Source: Bradyrhizobium liaoningense
GTDB lineage: Bacteria > Pseudomonadota > Alphaproteobacteria > Rhizobiales > Xanthobacteraceae
Direction: 5' to 3'
NCBI RefSeq assembly: GCF_018130825.1
Contig: NZ_JAFCJS010000011.1
Location: 124,001-188,000, forward strand
DNA: 64,000 nt
Part shown: one piece after another, positions 51,151 to 59,838 of the stretch
Layout: every line of letters begins with the position of its first letter
How positions within the stretch are numbered: position 1 is the stretch's first letter
Translations under genes and position numbers: made by a program
Notes under the pieces: generated by a model
Database searches by the model: none
The model's input: only the letters and a program-made list of their open reading frames with translations
What the model was told of the DNA's origin: nothing

Positions 51151-51990
51151 ATGACCATACTCAAGGAAGCTGCCGCGACCGAGCCTGCCGCTTTCACAGA
51201 GCGGCCTCTTGCGGGCGTTCAGTTCGACTGGCCCGCCCCCGAGAAGGCGCGCCACGCCCGCAGCACACGCGCAAGGCCCGCGAGCTCGGCCCTGTTCATG
51301 AGCGAGACGATCGACGGACTGAATGCCGGCGCGCATTTCCTCGATCGTTTGCCGGCACCGGAACAGGCGCGTGTGCACGCGGCCGCCCGTACGATCACCG
51401 TGCCGCAGGGCGAGATGGTGTTCAGCCAAGGCGATGGACACGACGGCATCTTCATCATCCGTCGCGGGCAGGTGCGGGTCTACTACACCGCGCCGTCAGG
51501 CCGCGAAATCACGCTCGCCTATTGGACGCCGGGACATTTCATCGGTGGCCCCGAGATCTCCGGCGGCGGCATCCACATGTGGTCGGGCATCGCCATCGAG
51601 ACCTGTGAGATCGCGGCGCTATCCGGCCCGGCTCTGGAGAAGCTCCTGACCGGCATGCCCAGCTTCGCGCTGGCGCTGATCGACGGCCTCGTCGCCAAAG
51701 GTAAATGCTACTCGTCGATGGCGCAGATTCTCGGCACGCGGTCGGTGATCGAACGGCTGGCGCAATTTCTGCTCACCTTGTCGGAGCTGCACGGCACGGC
51801 CGACGGCGATACCGTCATCATCAACCGCAAGATCACCCACGATCAGATCGCGGCCATGGTCGGCTCGACCCGTCAATGGGTGACGATGATGCTGAAACGT
51901 TTCCAGAACCGCCGCATCATTTCCATCGACGGCAGCATCATCCGGATCAGGCGGATCGACCTGCTGGAGCAGATTTTGTTCAAGGAGTGA
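51151..51990 (+). CDS. Crp/Fnr family transcriptional regulator
   Basis: A 279-residue regulator. After a poorly conserved 50-residue N-terminus comes a cyclic-nucleotide-binding beta roll (GEMVFSQGDGHDGIFIIRRG, about 89-108; then GHFIGGPEISGGG). The C-terminal helix-turn-helix is THDQIAAMVGSTRQWVTMML (about 230-249). No N-terminal iron-sulfur cysteine cluster is present, so it is not an Fnr oxygen sensor. An internal ATG at 51298 could give a shorter 230-residue form of more standard length. It is divergent from the transporter operon and may regulate it. Four cyclases nearby make a cAMP response conceivable. Confidence 0.88.
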   Translation: MTILKEAAATEPAAFTERPLAGVQFDWPAPEKARHARSTRARPASSALFMSETIDGLNAGAHFLDRLPAPEQARVHAAARTITVPQGEMVFSQGDGHDGIFIIRRGQVRVYYTAPSGREITLAYWTPGHFIGGPEISGGGIHMWSGIAIETCEIAALSGPALEKLLTGMPSFALALIDGLVAKGKCYSSMAQILGTRSVIERLAQFLLTLSELHGTADGDTVIINRKITHDQIAAMVGSTRQWVTMMLKRFQNRRIISIDGSIIRIRRIDLLEQILFKE

Positions 51991-51998
51991 GGCGAGGG

Positions 51999-53024
51999 TC
52001 AGCGCGCCTCTTCGAACCCCGCCAGCACCGAAGTCAGGTTCGCGCCCAAAATATCCGAGAGATAGCCGCCCTCCTGCACGAACACGGTCGGCAGGCCCAT
52101 CTTGGCGATGGCCTGGCCGATGCGGCGGAAGCCCGGCGTGGTGACGGCAAGGCCCTTCAGCGGATCGTGCTCGGAGGCATCGAGCCCGAGCGCGATGACG
52201 AGGGCGCCGGGGGCAAAGGATTCGATCGCCTTGCGCGCGACGTCCATCGCCTGGATGTAACCGTCATCGCCGGTGCCGATGGCGAGGGGAATGTTGAGAT
52301 TGGTGCCGAGGCCCGGGCCTTCGCCGCGCTCATGCGCGTAGCCCCACACGAAGGGATAGTACGCGACGGGATCGGCGTGGATCGAGATCGTGTAGACGTC
52401 CGGCTGGGCGTAGAAGATGCCTTGCGTACCGTTGCCGTGATGGACGTCGACGTCGAGGATCACCACGCGCTCGTGCTTGAGGCGCAGATGCGCCGCCGCG
52501 ATCGCGCTGTTGTTGAGGAAGCAGAAGCCGCCGGCCATGTCGCGATAGGCGTGATGGCCGGGCGGACGGCAGAGCGCATAGGTCGCATCCTCGCCGTCCA
52601 TCACCATCTGCGCCGCCGTGACCGCAACGTCCGTCGCGGCGCAGGCCGCGGCCCAGGTGCCGGGGCCGATCGGCGCCGCGGTGTCGGCGGTGTGCCAGCC
52701 GAGCTTGCCGACGATGTGGGTCGGATAGGTCGCGGCGTGGCGCACGGGATGGATGTTGCCGATCATCTCCGGACCGGAATCGCCAAGCGCGGTCCAGGCA
52801 TCCCAGGCTTCGCTCAGGAACGTCAGGTACTCCGGACTGTGAATGCGCGCACGCGGCCCCTGCCCGAACCTGGTCGGCTCGACCAGTTGATGCTTGCCGT
52901 CCTTCAGGCCCTTGAGCAGGCGGTCGGCGCGCTCCGGCTGCTCGGTGGTGCGCTTGACGACGCCGCGGACCAGGAAGAATTGCGGATCGTGGCTGCGGTG
53001 CAGTTCGGTATGGACGGCTTTCAC
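51999..53024 (-). CDS. Histone deacetylase superfamily, acetylpolyamine amidohydrolase-like
   Basis: A 341-residue arginase/deacetylase-fold zinc enzyme. Active-site blocks are RPPGHHAYRDMAGGFCFLN (about 153-171), VVILDVDVHHGNGTQGIFY with Asp and His zinc ligands, SIHADP, GLDASEHDPLKG and the closing QEGGYL. Bacterial members deacetylate acetylpolyamines or other acylated amines. The extended region with HPVRHAATYPTHIVGKLGWH fits the acetylpolyamine amidohydrolase group. It sits nine bases from the convergent Crp/Fnr gene. Possible thematic partners are the PuuB-like oxidase and PuuR-like regulator near the right edge. Confidence 0.88.
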   Translation of the reverse strand: MKAVHTELHRSHDPQFFLVRGVVKRTTEQPERADRLLKGLKDGKHQLVEPTRFGQGPRARIHSPEYLTFLSEAWDAWTALGDSGPEMIGNIHPVRHAATYPTHIVGKLGWHTADTAAPIGPGTWAAACAATDVAVTAAQMVMDGEDATYALCRPPGHHAYRDMAGGFCFLNNSAIAAAHLRLKHERVVILDVDVHHGNGTQGIFYAQPDVYTISIHADPVAYYPFVWGYAHERGEGPGLGTNLNIPLAIGTGDDGYIQAMDVARKAIESFAPGALVIALGLDASEHDPLKGLAVTTPGFRRIGQAIAKMGLPTVFVQEGGYLSDILGANLTSVLAGFEEAR

Positions 53025-53153
53025 TCAAACACTCCGTGGTCGCTGAGGACGATGCCACAGATGTCTTGATGCCTGCGGCGGCCAGATGCAAGCAAGAAGA
53101 ATGCCGCCTCTGCCGCACTGCCCTGCACAGGAAGCAGACCGCCTTTGAAGTGC

Positions 53154-54092
53154 TCAGCAGCGCCCGCGCTGGAGGCAGTGCTCGCGGCCTTGCTGGTCGG
53201 TGCGGAAGGCCTCGATGAAGCCGCCCTGGCGCTGGGTGACGAAGACGGTCTTGCCGTCGCTGCCGCCGAAGGCCAGGTTGGTCGGCTCCTTGGCCTTCAG
53301 CGGGATCTCGCGCTCGACCGCGCCGGTCGGCTTCATCAGCGCGATGGTGCCCTTGAGAATGCGCGCGACGTAGAGGCGGCCGGCAACGTCCGTGCGCAGG
53401 CCGTCGATGGTGTCGGGCTGAAATGCCTTGACCAGTTTTGCCGCGGTGAGCTCGTTGCCGTTGATCGCATAGGACCAGATCTGGCCGCTGCTGGATTCGC
53501 CGACATAGAGCGTCTTGCCGTCAGGACTGAGATCGATGCCGTTGGTGGTACCCATCGCGCGCGGCGCCGACATCACCTGCCCCTGCACCGATCCGTCCGC
53601 GGCTTTCGCAATGCGCCAGATGTGGCCTTCGCGCCCCTTCCAGTTCGGATCGCTCGCATAGATCGTGCCGTCGCGTGCGATTGTGATGTCGTTGGGCTGG
53701 TTCATCTCGTCGGAGTGAAACCAGACGGCGGGCCCGGTTGCGCCTTTCGCGATCGCGAAGATGTTGTGCTTCTTGTAGTCGGCGATGAACATGGTGCCGC
53801 TGCGATCGAAACGGATCGCGTTGCCGACGCTGCCTTCGGGGAGGGTCGCGAACAGCTCCGAAGCGGCGCCGCCTGCAGGCAATTTGCCGATGGTGCCGGG
53901 CTTGCCGAAATTGACGACGAACAGATTGCCGTCGAGATCGGCGGCGGGCCCTTCGATGCCGAAGGTGTATTCGCTGGCGGGCGTCACCTGCACGCTGTCG
54001 AACAGTTTTGTTTCGGCAGCGGCCGGCGGCGTCGCGACAAGCAGGATGCTACTGCACAGGCACCAGAAAGTCCTGCCGGATGTAATAGCCAT
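53154..54092 (-). CDS. SMP-30/gluconolactonase/LRE-like beta-propeller protein
   Basis: A 312-residue exported beta-propeller with signal peptide CLCSSILLVATPPAAAE. Repeated blade motifs are ADLDGNLFVVNF, IRFDRSGTMFIADYKKHNIF, NDITIARDGTIYASDPNW, GIDLSPDGKTLYVGES and DVAGRLYVARI. The NDI...D.P pattern is that of gluconolactonase/SMP-30 metal sites. Its start overlaps the 3' end of the PQQ dehydrogenase gene by 44 bases, so it is coupled to it. Together they suggest periplasmic oxidation of a sugar to a lactone followed by hydrolysis. Confidence 0.82.
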   Translation of the reverse strand: MAITSGRTFWCLCSSILLVATPPAAAETKLFDSVQVTPASEYTFGIEGPAADLDGNLFVVNFGKPGTIGKLPAGGAASELFATLPEGSVGNAIRFDRSGTMFIADYKKHNIFAIAKGATGPAVWFHSDEMNQPNDITIARDGTIYASDPNWKGREGHIWRIAKAADGSVQGQVMSAPRAMGTTNGIDLSPDGKTLYVGESSSGQIWSYAINGNELTAAKLVKAFQPDTIDGLRTDVAGRLYVARILKGTIALMKPTGAVEREIPLKAKEPTNLAFGGSDGKTVFVTQRQGGFIEAFRTDQQGREHCLQRGRC

Positions 54093-56154
54093 CGTCGTCG
54101 GTGCACTCGCCATTCAGATAGGGATCGGCCGGCCGGAAGAATCGGCTGAAGCCGGGTCTGTCTACAGCGCTCCTTTGTGTCACGACGACGACCTTTCCGG
54201 CCGGTATTTCGCCGCATTCCTTGTTGGTTTTGCTGAAAAACTTCCGCTGCGGCGGGCCGGGCTTGATCCGCATCCGCATGCCCGGAACCATTTTGGCGAC
54301 GAGCAGGTCCGCGGTATCGAGCAGGCGCGTGTAACCGGGCTCGGACTTGGGCAGGCTCTCGCCGCCCGGCGGCATCAGCTTCTCGGCTCCGAGACCGCGC
54401 AGGCGCGTGCGCAGCCTGCCGGCGTCGGGATCGCCAGGATAGATCCAGCCGTCCTGGGACAGCATGAAGCGGAGCACCGTCCTGTCCTTCTCCGCATCCG
54501 ATTGCCCCGCGTTCAGGCCGAAATCCGAATGGCAACCGACGCAATGCTTCTCGACGAGGCCCTTGCGCAACGTGGTGAGGCGAACGCTGTTCTGTGCATC
54601 CCTGGCGACGAAGGCCGCGAGCTGGTCGATCATCGCCTGGCTGCGCGTATCGCAGGGCAGCGGCTGAGGTAGCTCGCCGGTGGCGCGATCGATCCGGATC
54701 ACGGTCTGGTTCTTGTCCTCGACCAGCCAGATCGCGCCATCCTCCGCGACCGTCATGCCGACGGGAGCGCCTTGCGGCCGCGCGCCGTTGACGCGGTGCC
54801 AGCCTGTGATCAGCTCGTCGAACGGCGCGGCGGCGACCTCGCCGGCATCGGTCTGGAAGCTGCGCGTGGGATCGGCCGCGCAACTGACGTGATATCGCAC
54901 CGGCGGAGCGCTCGGCCTGGGAAAGCCGTGATCGTCGACGTCGTAGACGAGAACGCGGCTGCCGGTCGGACGATAGCCGTGCAGGCCGACCAGCAGCTTG
55001 CCTTCCAGCTCGGGGAATTTGGCGCCGTGATAGTAGAGCATCGCGAGCGGCGCGCCATGCGGCGGCATCAGCGTGAGCGGTGGCTTGTAGAGCGCATTGG
55101 CCGAGCAGAGCGATTTGTAGGTCCCTGACTGCAGCACGAGCCTGAATTCGGGACTCGGCGTCGACAGGTCGTAGCAATAGGGCCAGCCATAGTGCTTGCC
55201 CTGCTCGACCGCGTTGATCTCCTCATTCGGCTTGAAGATGTCGGGCAGGTCGCGGGCGTTCTCGCCTTGCAGGAAGGCGTAGCCGGCATCCGGAAAATTC
55301 GGGTGCAGCGCCAGCGCCATCGAGTTGCGCAAGCCGCGCGCATAGACGGTGTGCGGCGGATCGGGATCGCCAGGCTTCAATGCCGGGAACACGCCGCCCG
55401 CGGGCGGCGTGAACAGCCAGATCGAAGCCATCGCGGCGCCGCCTTCGGCCGCGGCGCAGGGCTTCGTGATCGGCGCCGGCGTGATGCAGTCGTCGCTGTG
55501 CGAGCCGATATTGACGAACAGGCGTCCGGACTTGTCGAAGACGAACTGCTTGAGCGGGTGCGCGCTCTCGTCGAGCTTCGTGCCGTCAGGCAACGTGATC
55601 CGGCGCCCCGGCATGCGACGAATGATGGTCTCTACCGTGCTGCGCGGATTGTCGGCGAGCGGATCGAACCGGAAGATCGCCTCCGCGGTCGAAGCATAGA
55701 GCTTTTTGTCCGGGCCGAGCACGAGACCGAACGGGTATTCGAGCCCCGTCAGCAGCTCCTTGAACCGCTGGCCCTGGGGCGCATGCGGATCGAGCAGCAG
55801 CAGCCGCCCGTCGGTATGGCCCCAGCCGCCCATGTCGGCCACCACGAACAGGTCGCGGCCGGGCACCTGGATGATCGAACGCGGGAATTTGAGGCGGTCC
55901 TCTTCGCTGGCGACGAGGCCGGCGCAAAATCCCGCCTTCATGTCGATCTGGATCCTGGGAAAGGCGAGGTCGCCGCTGCCGCAAACGTCCGAGCCGATCG
56001 CGTAGCCGCTTTTCCTGACCGGCTCGGACGAAGCCGGCGAGAGACCGAGCAGCGCGGCAGCCAGGACTGCCGCCAGCAGGCGCAGATTTCGCCGTCCGCT
56101 CCCGAATGTGAACTGGTTCACGGTGCCCCCGACTTCCCGCGGACGTTGTTCCAT
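54049..56154 (-). CDS. Soluble PQQ-dependent sugar dehydrogenase with C-terminal cytochrome c domain
   Basis: A 701-residue exported protein. After a signal peptide (LLAAVLAAALLGLSPASSEP), a beta-propeller of the PQQ-dependent aldose/sorbosone dehydrogenase type covers about 60-500: GRDLFVVADMGGWGH, FVNIGSHSDDCITP, YARGLRNSMALALHPN, KHYGWPYCYD. The C-terminal part has a c-type haem site, EKHCVGCHSDFGL, and a likely axial Met in EKLMPPGG, so electrons can leave through a built-in cytochrome. The start at 56154 is uncertain; a GTG at 56121 is also possible. The lactonase-like gene follows directly. Confidence 0.85.
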   Translation of the reverse strand: MEQRPREVGGTVNQFTFGSGRRNLRLLAAVLAAALLGLSPASSEPVRKSGYAIGSDVCGSGDLAFPRIQIDMKAGFCAGLVASEEDRLKFPRSIIQVPGRDLFVVADMGGWGHTDGRLLLLDPHAPQGQRFKELLTGLEYPFGLVLGPDKKLYASTAEAIFRFDPLADNPRSTVETIIRRMPGRRITLPDGTKLDESAHPLKQFVFDKSGRLFVNIGSHSDDCITPAPITKPCAAAEGGAAMASIWLFTPPAGGVFPALKPGDPDPPHTVYARGLRNSMALALHPNFPDAGYAFLQGENARDLPDIFKPNEEINAVEQGKHYGWPYCYDLSTPSPEFRLVLQSGTYKSLCSANALYKPPLTLMPPHGAPLAMLYYHGAKFPELEGKLLVGLHGYRPTGSRVLVYDVDDHGFPRPSAPPVRYHVSCAADPTRSFQTDAGEVAAAPFDELITGWHRVNGARPQGAPVGMTVAEDGAIWLVEDKNQTVIRIDRATGELPQPLPCDTRSQAMIDQLAAFVARDAQNSVRLTTLRKGLVEKHCVGCHSDFGLNAGQSDAEKDRTVLRFMLSQDGWIYPGDPDAGRLRTRLRGLGAEKLMPPGGESLPKSEPGYTRLLDTADLLVAKMVPGMRMRIKPGPPQRKFFSKTNKECGEIPAGKVVVVTQRSAVDRPGFSRFFRPADPYLNGECTDDDGYYIRQDFLVPVQ

Positions 56155-56316
56155 GGCGCCCGGGCGCCGTCCAGTGATCACTCGCCTGTGATTAAACCTG
56201 TAACGACTTTGGTGCCGACCAATCTCCGTAAATTCCCTTACCGGGCTCGACCCGAATGTTTCGCGAATGCTTGGGGTGGTATCGGTTTGCCGTCCCGCTT
56301 TCTACAGGAGGCGCTT

Positions 56317-56550
56317 ATGGTCCAGGTCTATTTTCACTGCTCCAACACCGAGGGCACGCTGATCGACCGCTACGGCGCCGCCGTCGCCAATCTGACCGAG
56401 GCGCGCGACCGCGCCGCCCAGATCATGCACTCGATGATCCAGACGCCCGGTGCCGAAGACTGGCGCGACTGGGTGATCCACGTCAGCGATGACGACGGCG
56501 AGGAGATCTTCGATCTCCCCTTCACCGCCATGCTCGGCAAGCCGCACTGA
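56317..56550 (+). CDS. DUF6894 family small protein
   Basis: A 77-residue acidic protein typical of rhizobia. It starts VQVYFHCSNTEGTLIDRYGA, has the conserved NLTEARDRAAQIMHSMI helix and ends with WVIHVSDDDGEEIFDLPF. The function of DUF6894 is not known. An AGGAGG ribosome binding site lies six bases before the ATG. The next small gene follows after ten bases, so the two probably form a short operon. Confidence 0.85.
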   Translation: MVQVYFHCSNTEGTLIDRYGAAVANLTEARDRAAQIMHSMIQTPGAEDWRDWVIHVSDDDGEEIFDLPFTAMLGKPH

Positions 56551-56560
56551 GGTCGATGCC

Positions 56561-56737
56561 ATGATATTCGCTTCACTGAGCCTGCTCCGCCAGCCCCTGA
56601 GCTTCGTCGCCAGCAAATGGCAGACGCTGGTGAGAATCGCCGGCAACCCCTACCGGCCCGAGCTTCACTACATGCGCGGGCCCGGTCCGAAATGGCGCGC
56701 CAAATATCAGACCAGCCGGCTCGACCGCTCGCTCTGA
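56561..56737 (+). CDS. Hypothetical 58-residue basic protein
   Basis: A 58-residue reading frame with start ATG preceded by GAGGT at a good distance. It begins with a hydrophobic stretch (MIFASLSLLRQPLSFVAS) and ends basic (GPKWRAKYQTSRLDRSL). No family is recognised. Support is its position ten bases after the DUF6894 gene, the ribosome binding site and normal codon use. It could still be a chance frame. Confidence 0.5.
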   Translation: MIFASLSLLRQPLSFVASKWQTLVRIAGNPYRPELHYMRGPGPKWRAKYQTSRLDRSL

Positions 56738-56778
56738 GCTCCGCGGCTCCCGCGCTTTCAAGCTGATTTCCGCTTCCT

Positions 56779-56848
56779 CATCATGGCCGGGCTAGTCCCG
56801 CCTGCGCGGCCGAAGCCGCTTCGGCGAGGCGAAGGCCCGGCCATGATG
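56779..56848. repeat. 70-bp intergenic palindromic element
   Basis: CATCATGGCCGGGC (56779-56792) is a perfect inverted copy of GCCCGGCCATGATG (56835-56848). Between them lies a second perfect palindrome, GCCGAAGC-C-GCTTCGGC (56809-56825). The whole can fold into a cruciform. The ATGGCCGGGC type of end is characteristic of short dispersed palindromic elements in Bradyrhizobium and relatives. It could also act as a two-way terminator between the convergent genes on either side. Confidence 0.7.
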
Positions 56849-56871
56849 CGTTTGGGGGACGGCAGCGCCCT

Positions 56872-57645
56872 TCACCTCCCCGTAAACTTCGCCTTGCGCT
56901 TCTCGACGAAGGCATTGCGGCCTTCGATGGCGTCCGCGCTCTTGCGGATCGTGGCCTGCAGCTCGATCTCGCGGTGGAACTGCGCTTCATAGGTCGCGTG
57001 CTCGCTCTCCTCGACCAGGGTGCGGGTTGCGACCAAAGCGCGCGTCGGGCCCTCCGCCAGGCGGCGCGCCAGCACCAGCGCCTCCCCCATCAGCTGCGCA
57101 TCGTCGACGACCTGCCGCACCAGGCCGATCTCCTGGGCGCGTTCCGCCGTCAGCGGCTCGTTGAGCAGCATCAGCTCGAGCGCCCGCTGCCGGCCGACCA
57201 GGCGCGGCAGCAGCCAGGTCGAGCCGAGGTCGGGCACCAGCGCGATGCGACTGAACACCTGGATGAAGCTCGCCGAGCGCGCCGCGACGATGATGTCGCC
57301 GGCCATCGCAAGGCTGAAGCCGCCGCCAGCCGCCACCCCGTTGACGGCAACGACGACGGGCACGCGGCATTCGCGCAGCGCCTTGAAGGCCGGCCAGTAG
57401 AAGCGCATGACGCCGGCCGCGAGATCCTCGCCCAGCGCTCCGGCTGCTTTCAAATTCTGTCCTGAGCAAAATCCACGCCCCGCACCGGTCAGGACCAGCG
57501 CGCGGACCTCCTCGTCCCCAGTCGTCTCGGCGACCGCGGCAGCGAGCGCGCCGAGCAGGTCCGGCGTCATCGCGTTCAGGCTCGCGGGCTCGTCGAGGGT
57601 CAGAATCCCGACCGCGCCATCCCGCGCCTGTTTCACACCTGCCAT
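56872..57645 (-). CDS. Enoyl-CoA hydratase/isomerase family protein
   Basis: A 257-residue crotonase-fold enzyme of the PaaG-like type. The oxyanion-hole strands are GAGRGFCSGQNLKAAG (about 63-78) and VNGVAAGGGFSLAMAGD (about 109-125), and VPDLGSTWLLPRLVG is the position of the catalytic acidic residue. GLVRQVVDD and HREIELQATIRKS complete the fold. It acts on a CoA thioester in fatty acid or aromatic degradation. It is divergent from the gamma-glutamyltransferase gene; the two start codons are 131 bases apart. Confidence 0.88.
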   Translation of the reverse strand: MAGVKQARDGAVGILTLDEPASLNAMTPDLLGALAAAVAETTGDEEVRALVLTGAGRGFCSGQNLKAAGALGEDLAAGVMRFYWPAFKALRECRVPVVVAVNGVAAGGGFSLAMAGDIIVAARSASFIQVFSRIALVPDLGSTWLLPRLVGRQRALELMLLNEPLTAERAQEIGLVRQVVDDAQLMGEALVLARRLAEGPTRALVATRTLVEESEHATYEAQFHREIELQATIRKSADAIEGRNAFVEKRKAKFTGR

Positions 57646-57776
57646 GTCGCGTCTCCCTTTGGATGTTCTCGTTGGCGGCAATGTGCCATTGTCCGCGCGC
57701 TCCGCCAATGCGAAGCCTCGACGTCGACGCAACGAAGCCAAGACATAGACAACAAGACACAGATCAAGACGACACC

Positions 57777-59366
57777 ATGCCTCACCAGTTCAGCCTCGCC
57801 CAGACCGTCCGCAAACCCGCCGTCAAGTCCAAGGGCGGCATCGTCGCCGCGCAGTCGCGGCGGGCGGCCGAAGTGGGCTCCGAGGTGCTGGCGGCGGGCG
57901 GCGACTGCGTGGACGCGATCGTGGCAACCACCATGGCGCTGAACGTGCTGGAGCCCTGGAATAGCGGCATCGGCGGCGGCGGCGCGATGGTGCTCTACCG
58001 CGCCAGGGAAAATCGCACCGAGGTGATCGACTACGGCATGTGTGCGCCGCAGAGCCTGCGCGCCGCCGATTATCCGCTCAGCGGCCAGGGCGCGGCCTCC
58101 GATCTGTTTCCATGGCCGAGGGTGAAGGACGACCGCAACATCCACGGCCCCGGCGCGGTCGCGGTGCCCGGTGTCGTCGCCGGCATGGAGGAGGCGCACC
58201 GCCGTTACGCGAAGCTGCCCTGGAAGGACCTGGTCGCACCATCAGTCGCACTCGCCGGCGAAGGCATGCTGGTCGATTGGTGGACCACGCTGACGATCGC
58301 GAACTCGGCGGCCGATCTCAGGCGCTATCCCGCAAGTGCGGCGACATACCTGAAGGACGGCCTGCCGCCGAGCGCGCCCTGGGGCATCAAGTCCGAGACG
58401 CGGCTGCCGTTGGACAATCTGAAGGCGACGCTGTCGCACCTCGCCGAGGCCGGCCCGCGCGACTTTTATCAGGGCGACCTCGCCAGGAGCATCGCCTCCG
58501 ACATCAAGGCCGATGGCGGCTCGCTGTCGGTGGAGGATCTCGCCGCGTTCCGCAGCCATCTGCGCGAACCGCTGGCGATCCCCTATCGCGGCGGCAAGGT
58601 CTTTGCGACGCCGGAGCTTACGGCCGGACCGACCATGGCGCATGCGCTGCACCTGCTGCAGCAAAATCTGAAGCCGGCAAGCGAGCCCGATGCGGCCGCC
58701 TACAGCGAATATGCGCTCGCCCTGCAGTCGGCCTATCGCGAGCGTCTCAAGGACATGGGCGATGCCGACGGCAAGCGATCGCTCGGCGCCGAATATCTCG
58801 CACCCGCCTGCACCACGCATTTCTCCGTCGTCGACCGAGACGGCAACGTGGCCGCCGTGACGCAGACGCTGCTCTCGTCCTTCGGCTCGAAATATGTGAC
58901 GCCGCACACCGGCATCGCCATGAACAACGGCATCATGTGGTTCGACCCGACGCCGGGCAGCACCAACTCGCTCGCGCCCGGCAAACGCTGCCTCACCAAC
59001 TACACGCCCGTCATCGCCGAGACCAAGGATGGCAAACGCCTCGCGGTCGGCGCCTCCGGCGGGCGCCGCATCCTCCCGTCGGTCATGCAGATCGTGTCCT
59101 TCGCGATGGATTTCGGCATGGACCTGGATGCCGCCATCCACCAGCCGCGCATCGACGCCAGCGAAGGCGCGGTGGTGATCGGCGATTCTCGCCTGCCGGC
59201 TGAGGTGCGCAATACGCTCGCCGCGCGCTTCGACTATGAAGAGAGCCGCGTGCAGGCTTTGCCGCAAAAATTCGCCTGCCCGAGCGTGGTGATGCGCGAG
59301 GGCGAGATCAATTCCGGCGCGGTCGAGATCTTCCAGCCCTGGGCCGACGCGGTGGCGGAAGCCTAA
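57777..59366 (+). CDS. Gamma-glutamyltransferase family protein
   Basis: A 529-residue Ntn-hydrolase. Self-cleavage and catalysis would occur at Thr346 in ACTTHFSVVDRDGN. GGIVAAQSRRAAEVGSEVLA, GGNCVDA-like GGDCVDAIVATTMALNVLEP (split here) and GIGGGGAMVLY are N-terminal family blocks, and the substrate-binding loop is GASGGRRILPS. It has no signal peptide, unlike periplasmic GGT, so it is probably a cytoplasmic GGT-like hydrolase. Substrates may be glutathione conjugates or gamma-glutamyl amines. The latter would fit the PuuB-like oxidase downstream, but this is inference. Confidence 0.88.
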   Translation: MPHQFSLAQTVRKPAVKSKGGIVAAQSRRAAEVGSEVLAAGGDCVDAIVATTMALNVLEPWNSGIGGGGAMVLYRARENRTEVIDYGMCAPQSLRAADYPLSGQGAASDLFPWPRVKDDRNIHGPGAVAVPGVVAGMEEAHRRYAKLPWKDLVAPSVALAGEGMLVDWWTTLTIANSAADLRRYPASAATYLKDGLPPSAPWGIKSETRLPLDNLKATLSHLAEAGPRDFYQGDLARSIASDIKADGGSLSVEDLAAFRSHLREPLAIPYRGGKVFATPELTAGPTMAHALHLLQQNLKPASEPDAAAYSEYALALQSAYRERLKDMGDADGKRSLGAEYLAPACTTHFSVVDRDGNVAAVTQTLLSSFGSKYVTPHTGIAMNNGIMWFDPTPGSTNSLAPGKRCLTNYTPVIAETKDGKRLAVGASGGRRILPSVMQIVSFAMDFGMDLDAAIHQPRIDASEGAVVIGDSRLPAEVRNTLAARFDYEESRVQALPQKFACPSVVMREGEINSGAVEIFQPWADAVAEA

Positions 59367-59496
59367 AGTCCGTTTGACGAGAGAGCGTGCCAACGGCGAG
59401 CCGCGTGCATGTTGCAAGCACGAATGTGCTAGCACGCGTTGCGCCGATGCACGATTGCGCATCTCTGCGAGCGTCACGACTCCTCCACATTTGCAA

Positions 59497-59521
59497 GGAA
59501 CTTAGCTGCACGCCGTCGGTT
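59497..59521 (+). promoter_or_regulatory. Possible EcfG-type stress promoter before the histidine-rich gene
   Basis: GGAAC at 59497-59501 followed by CGGTT at 59517-59521 approximates the GGAAC/CGTT general-stress promoter of alphaproteobacteria, 41 bases before the ATG. The -10 element has one extra base and the spacing is at the edge of the norm, so this is only suggestive. Confidence 0.25.
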
Positions 59522-59561
59522 CATTGAACGGACAAGTGCGCTCGCCCCACTGGAGGACACG

Positions 59562-59786
59562 ATGAAGAAACTTGCGCTCGCAGCGTCGCTGATCGTTGCA
59601 GCCGGATTTGCGTTTGCCAACCCTACACTTGCAAAGGGTGGACACGGTCACGGACACGGTCATGGCCATGGCCATGGGATGGGCCATCATCACCATGGCA
59701 CGCCACCCGGATGGTACCATGGGCGCAAGGTCGGCTGGCGTGGCATGGGCTGCCCGCCCGGCCTGTGGAAGCAGGGCCGCTGCTGA
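59562..59786 (+). CDS. Secreted histidine/glycine-rich small protein
   Basis: A 74-residue protein with a good signal peptide (LALAASLIVAAGFAFANPTLA, about 4-24), then a run of alternating Gly-His (GGHGHGHGHGHGHG) and a HHHH cluster, and a C-terminal part GWRGMGCPPGLWKQGRC with two cysteines. Such a composition would bind nickel, zinc or copper in the periplasm. It has a TGGAGGA ribosome binding site and a terminator right after it, so it is a monocistronic gene. Its exact role, storage or buffering, is unknown. Confidence 0.85.
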   Translation: MKKLALAASLIVAAGFAFANPTLAKGGHGHGHGHGHGHGMGHHHHGTPPGWYHGRKVGWRGMGCPPGLWKQGRC

Positions 59787-59807
59787 CGCGAGCAGCAACT
59801 TTAACGC

Positions 59808-59838
59808 GGCGCCGCCCCTAACAAGGCGGCGCCTTCTT
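59808..59838. terminator. Rho-independent terminator shared by convergent genes
   Basis: GGCGCCGCC (59808-59816) and GGCGGCGCC (59825-59833) form a perfect 9-bp GC-rich stem with loop CCTAACAA, followed by TTCTTC on the plus strand. It lies between the histidine-rich gene and the convergent oxidase gene. Confidence 0.75.
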
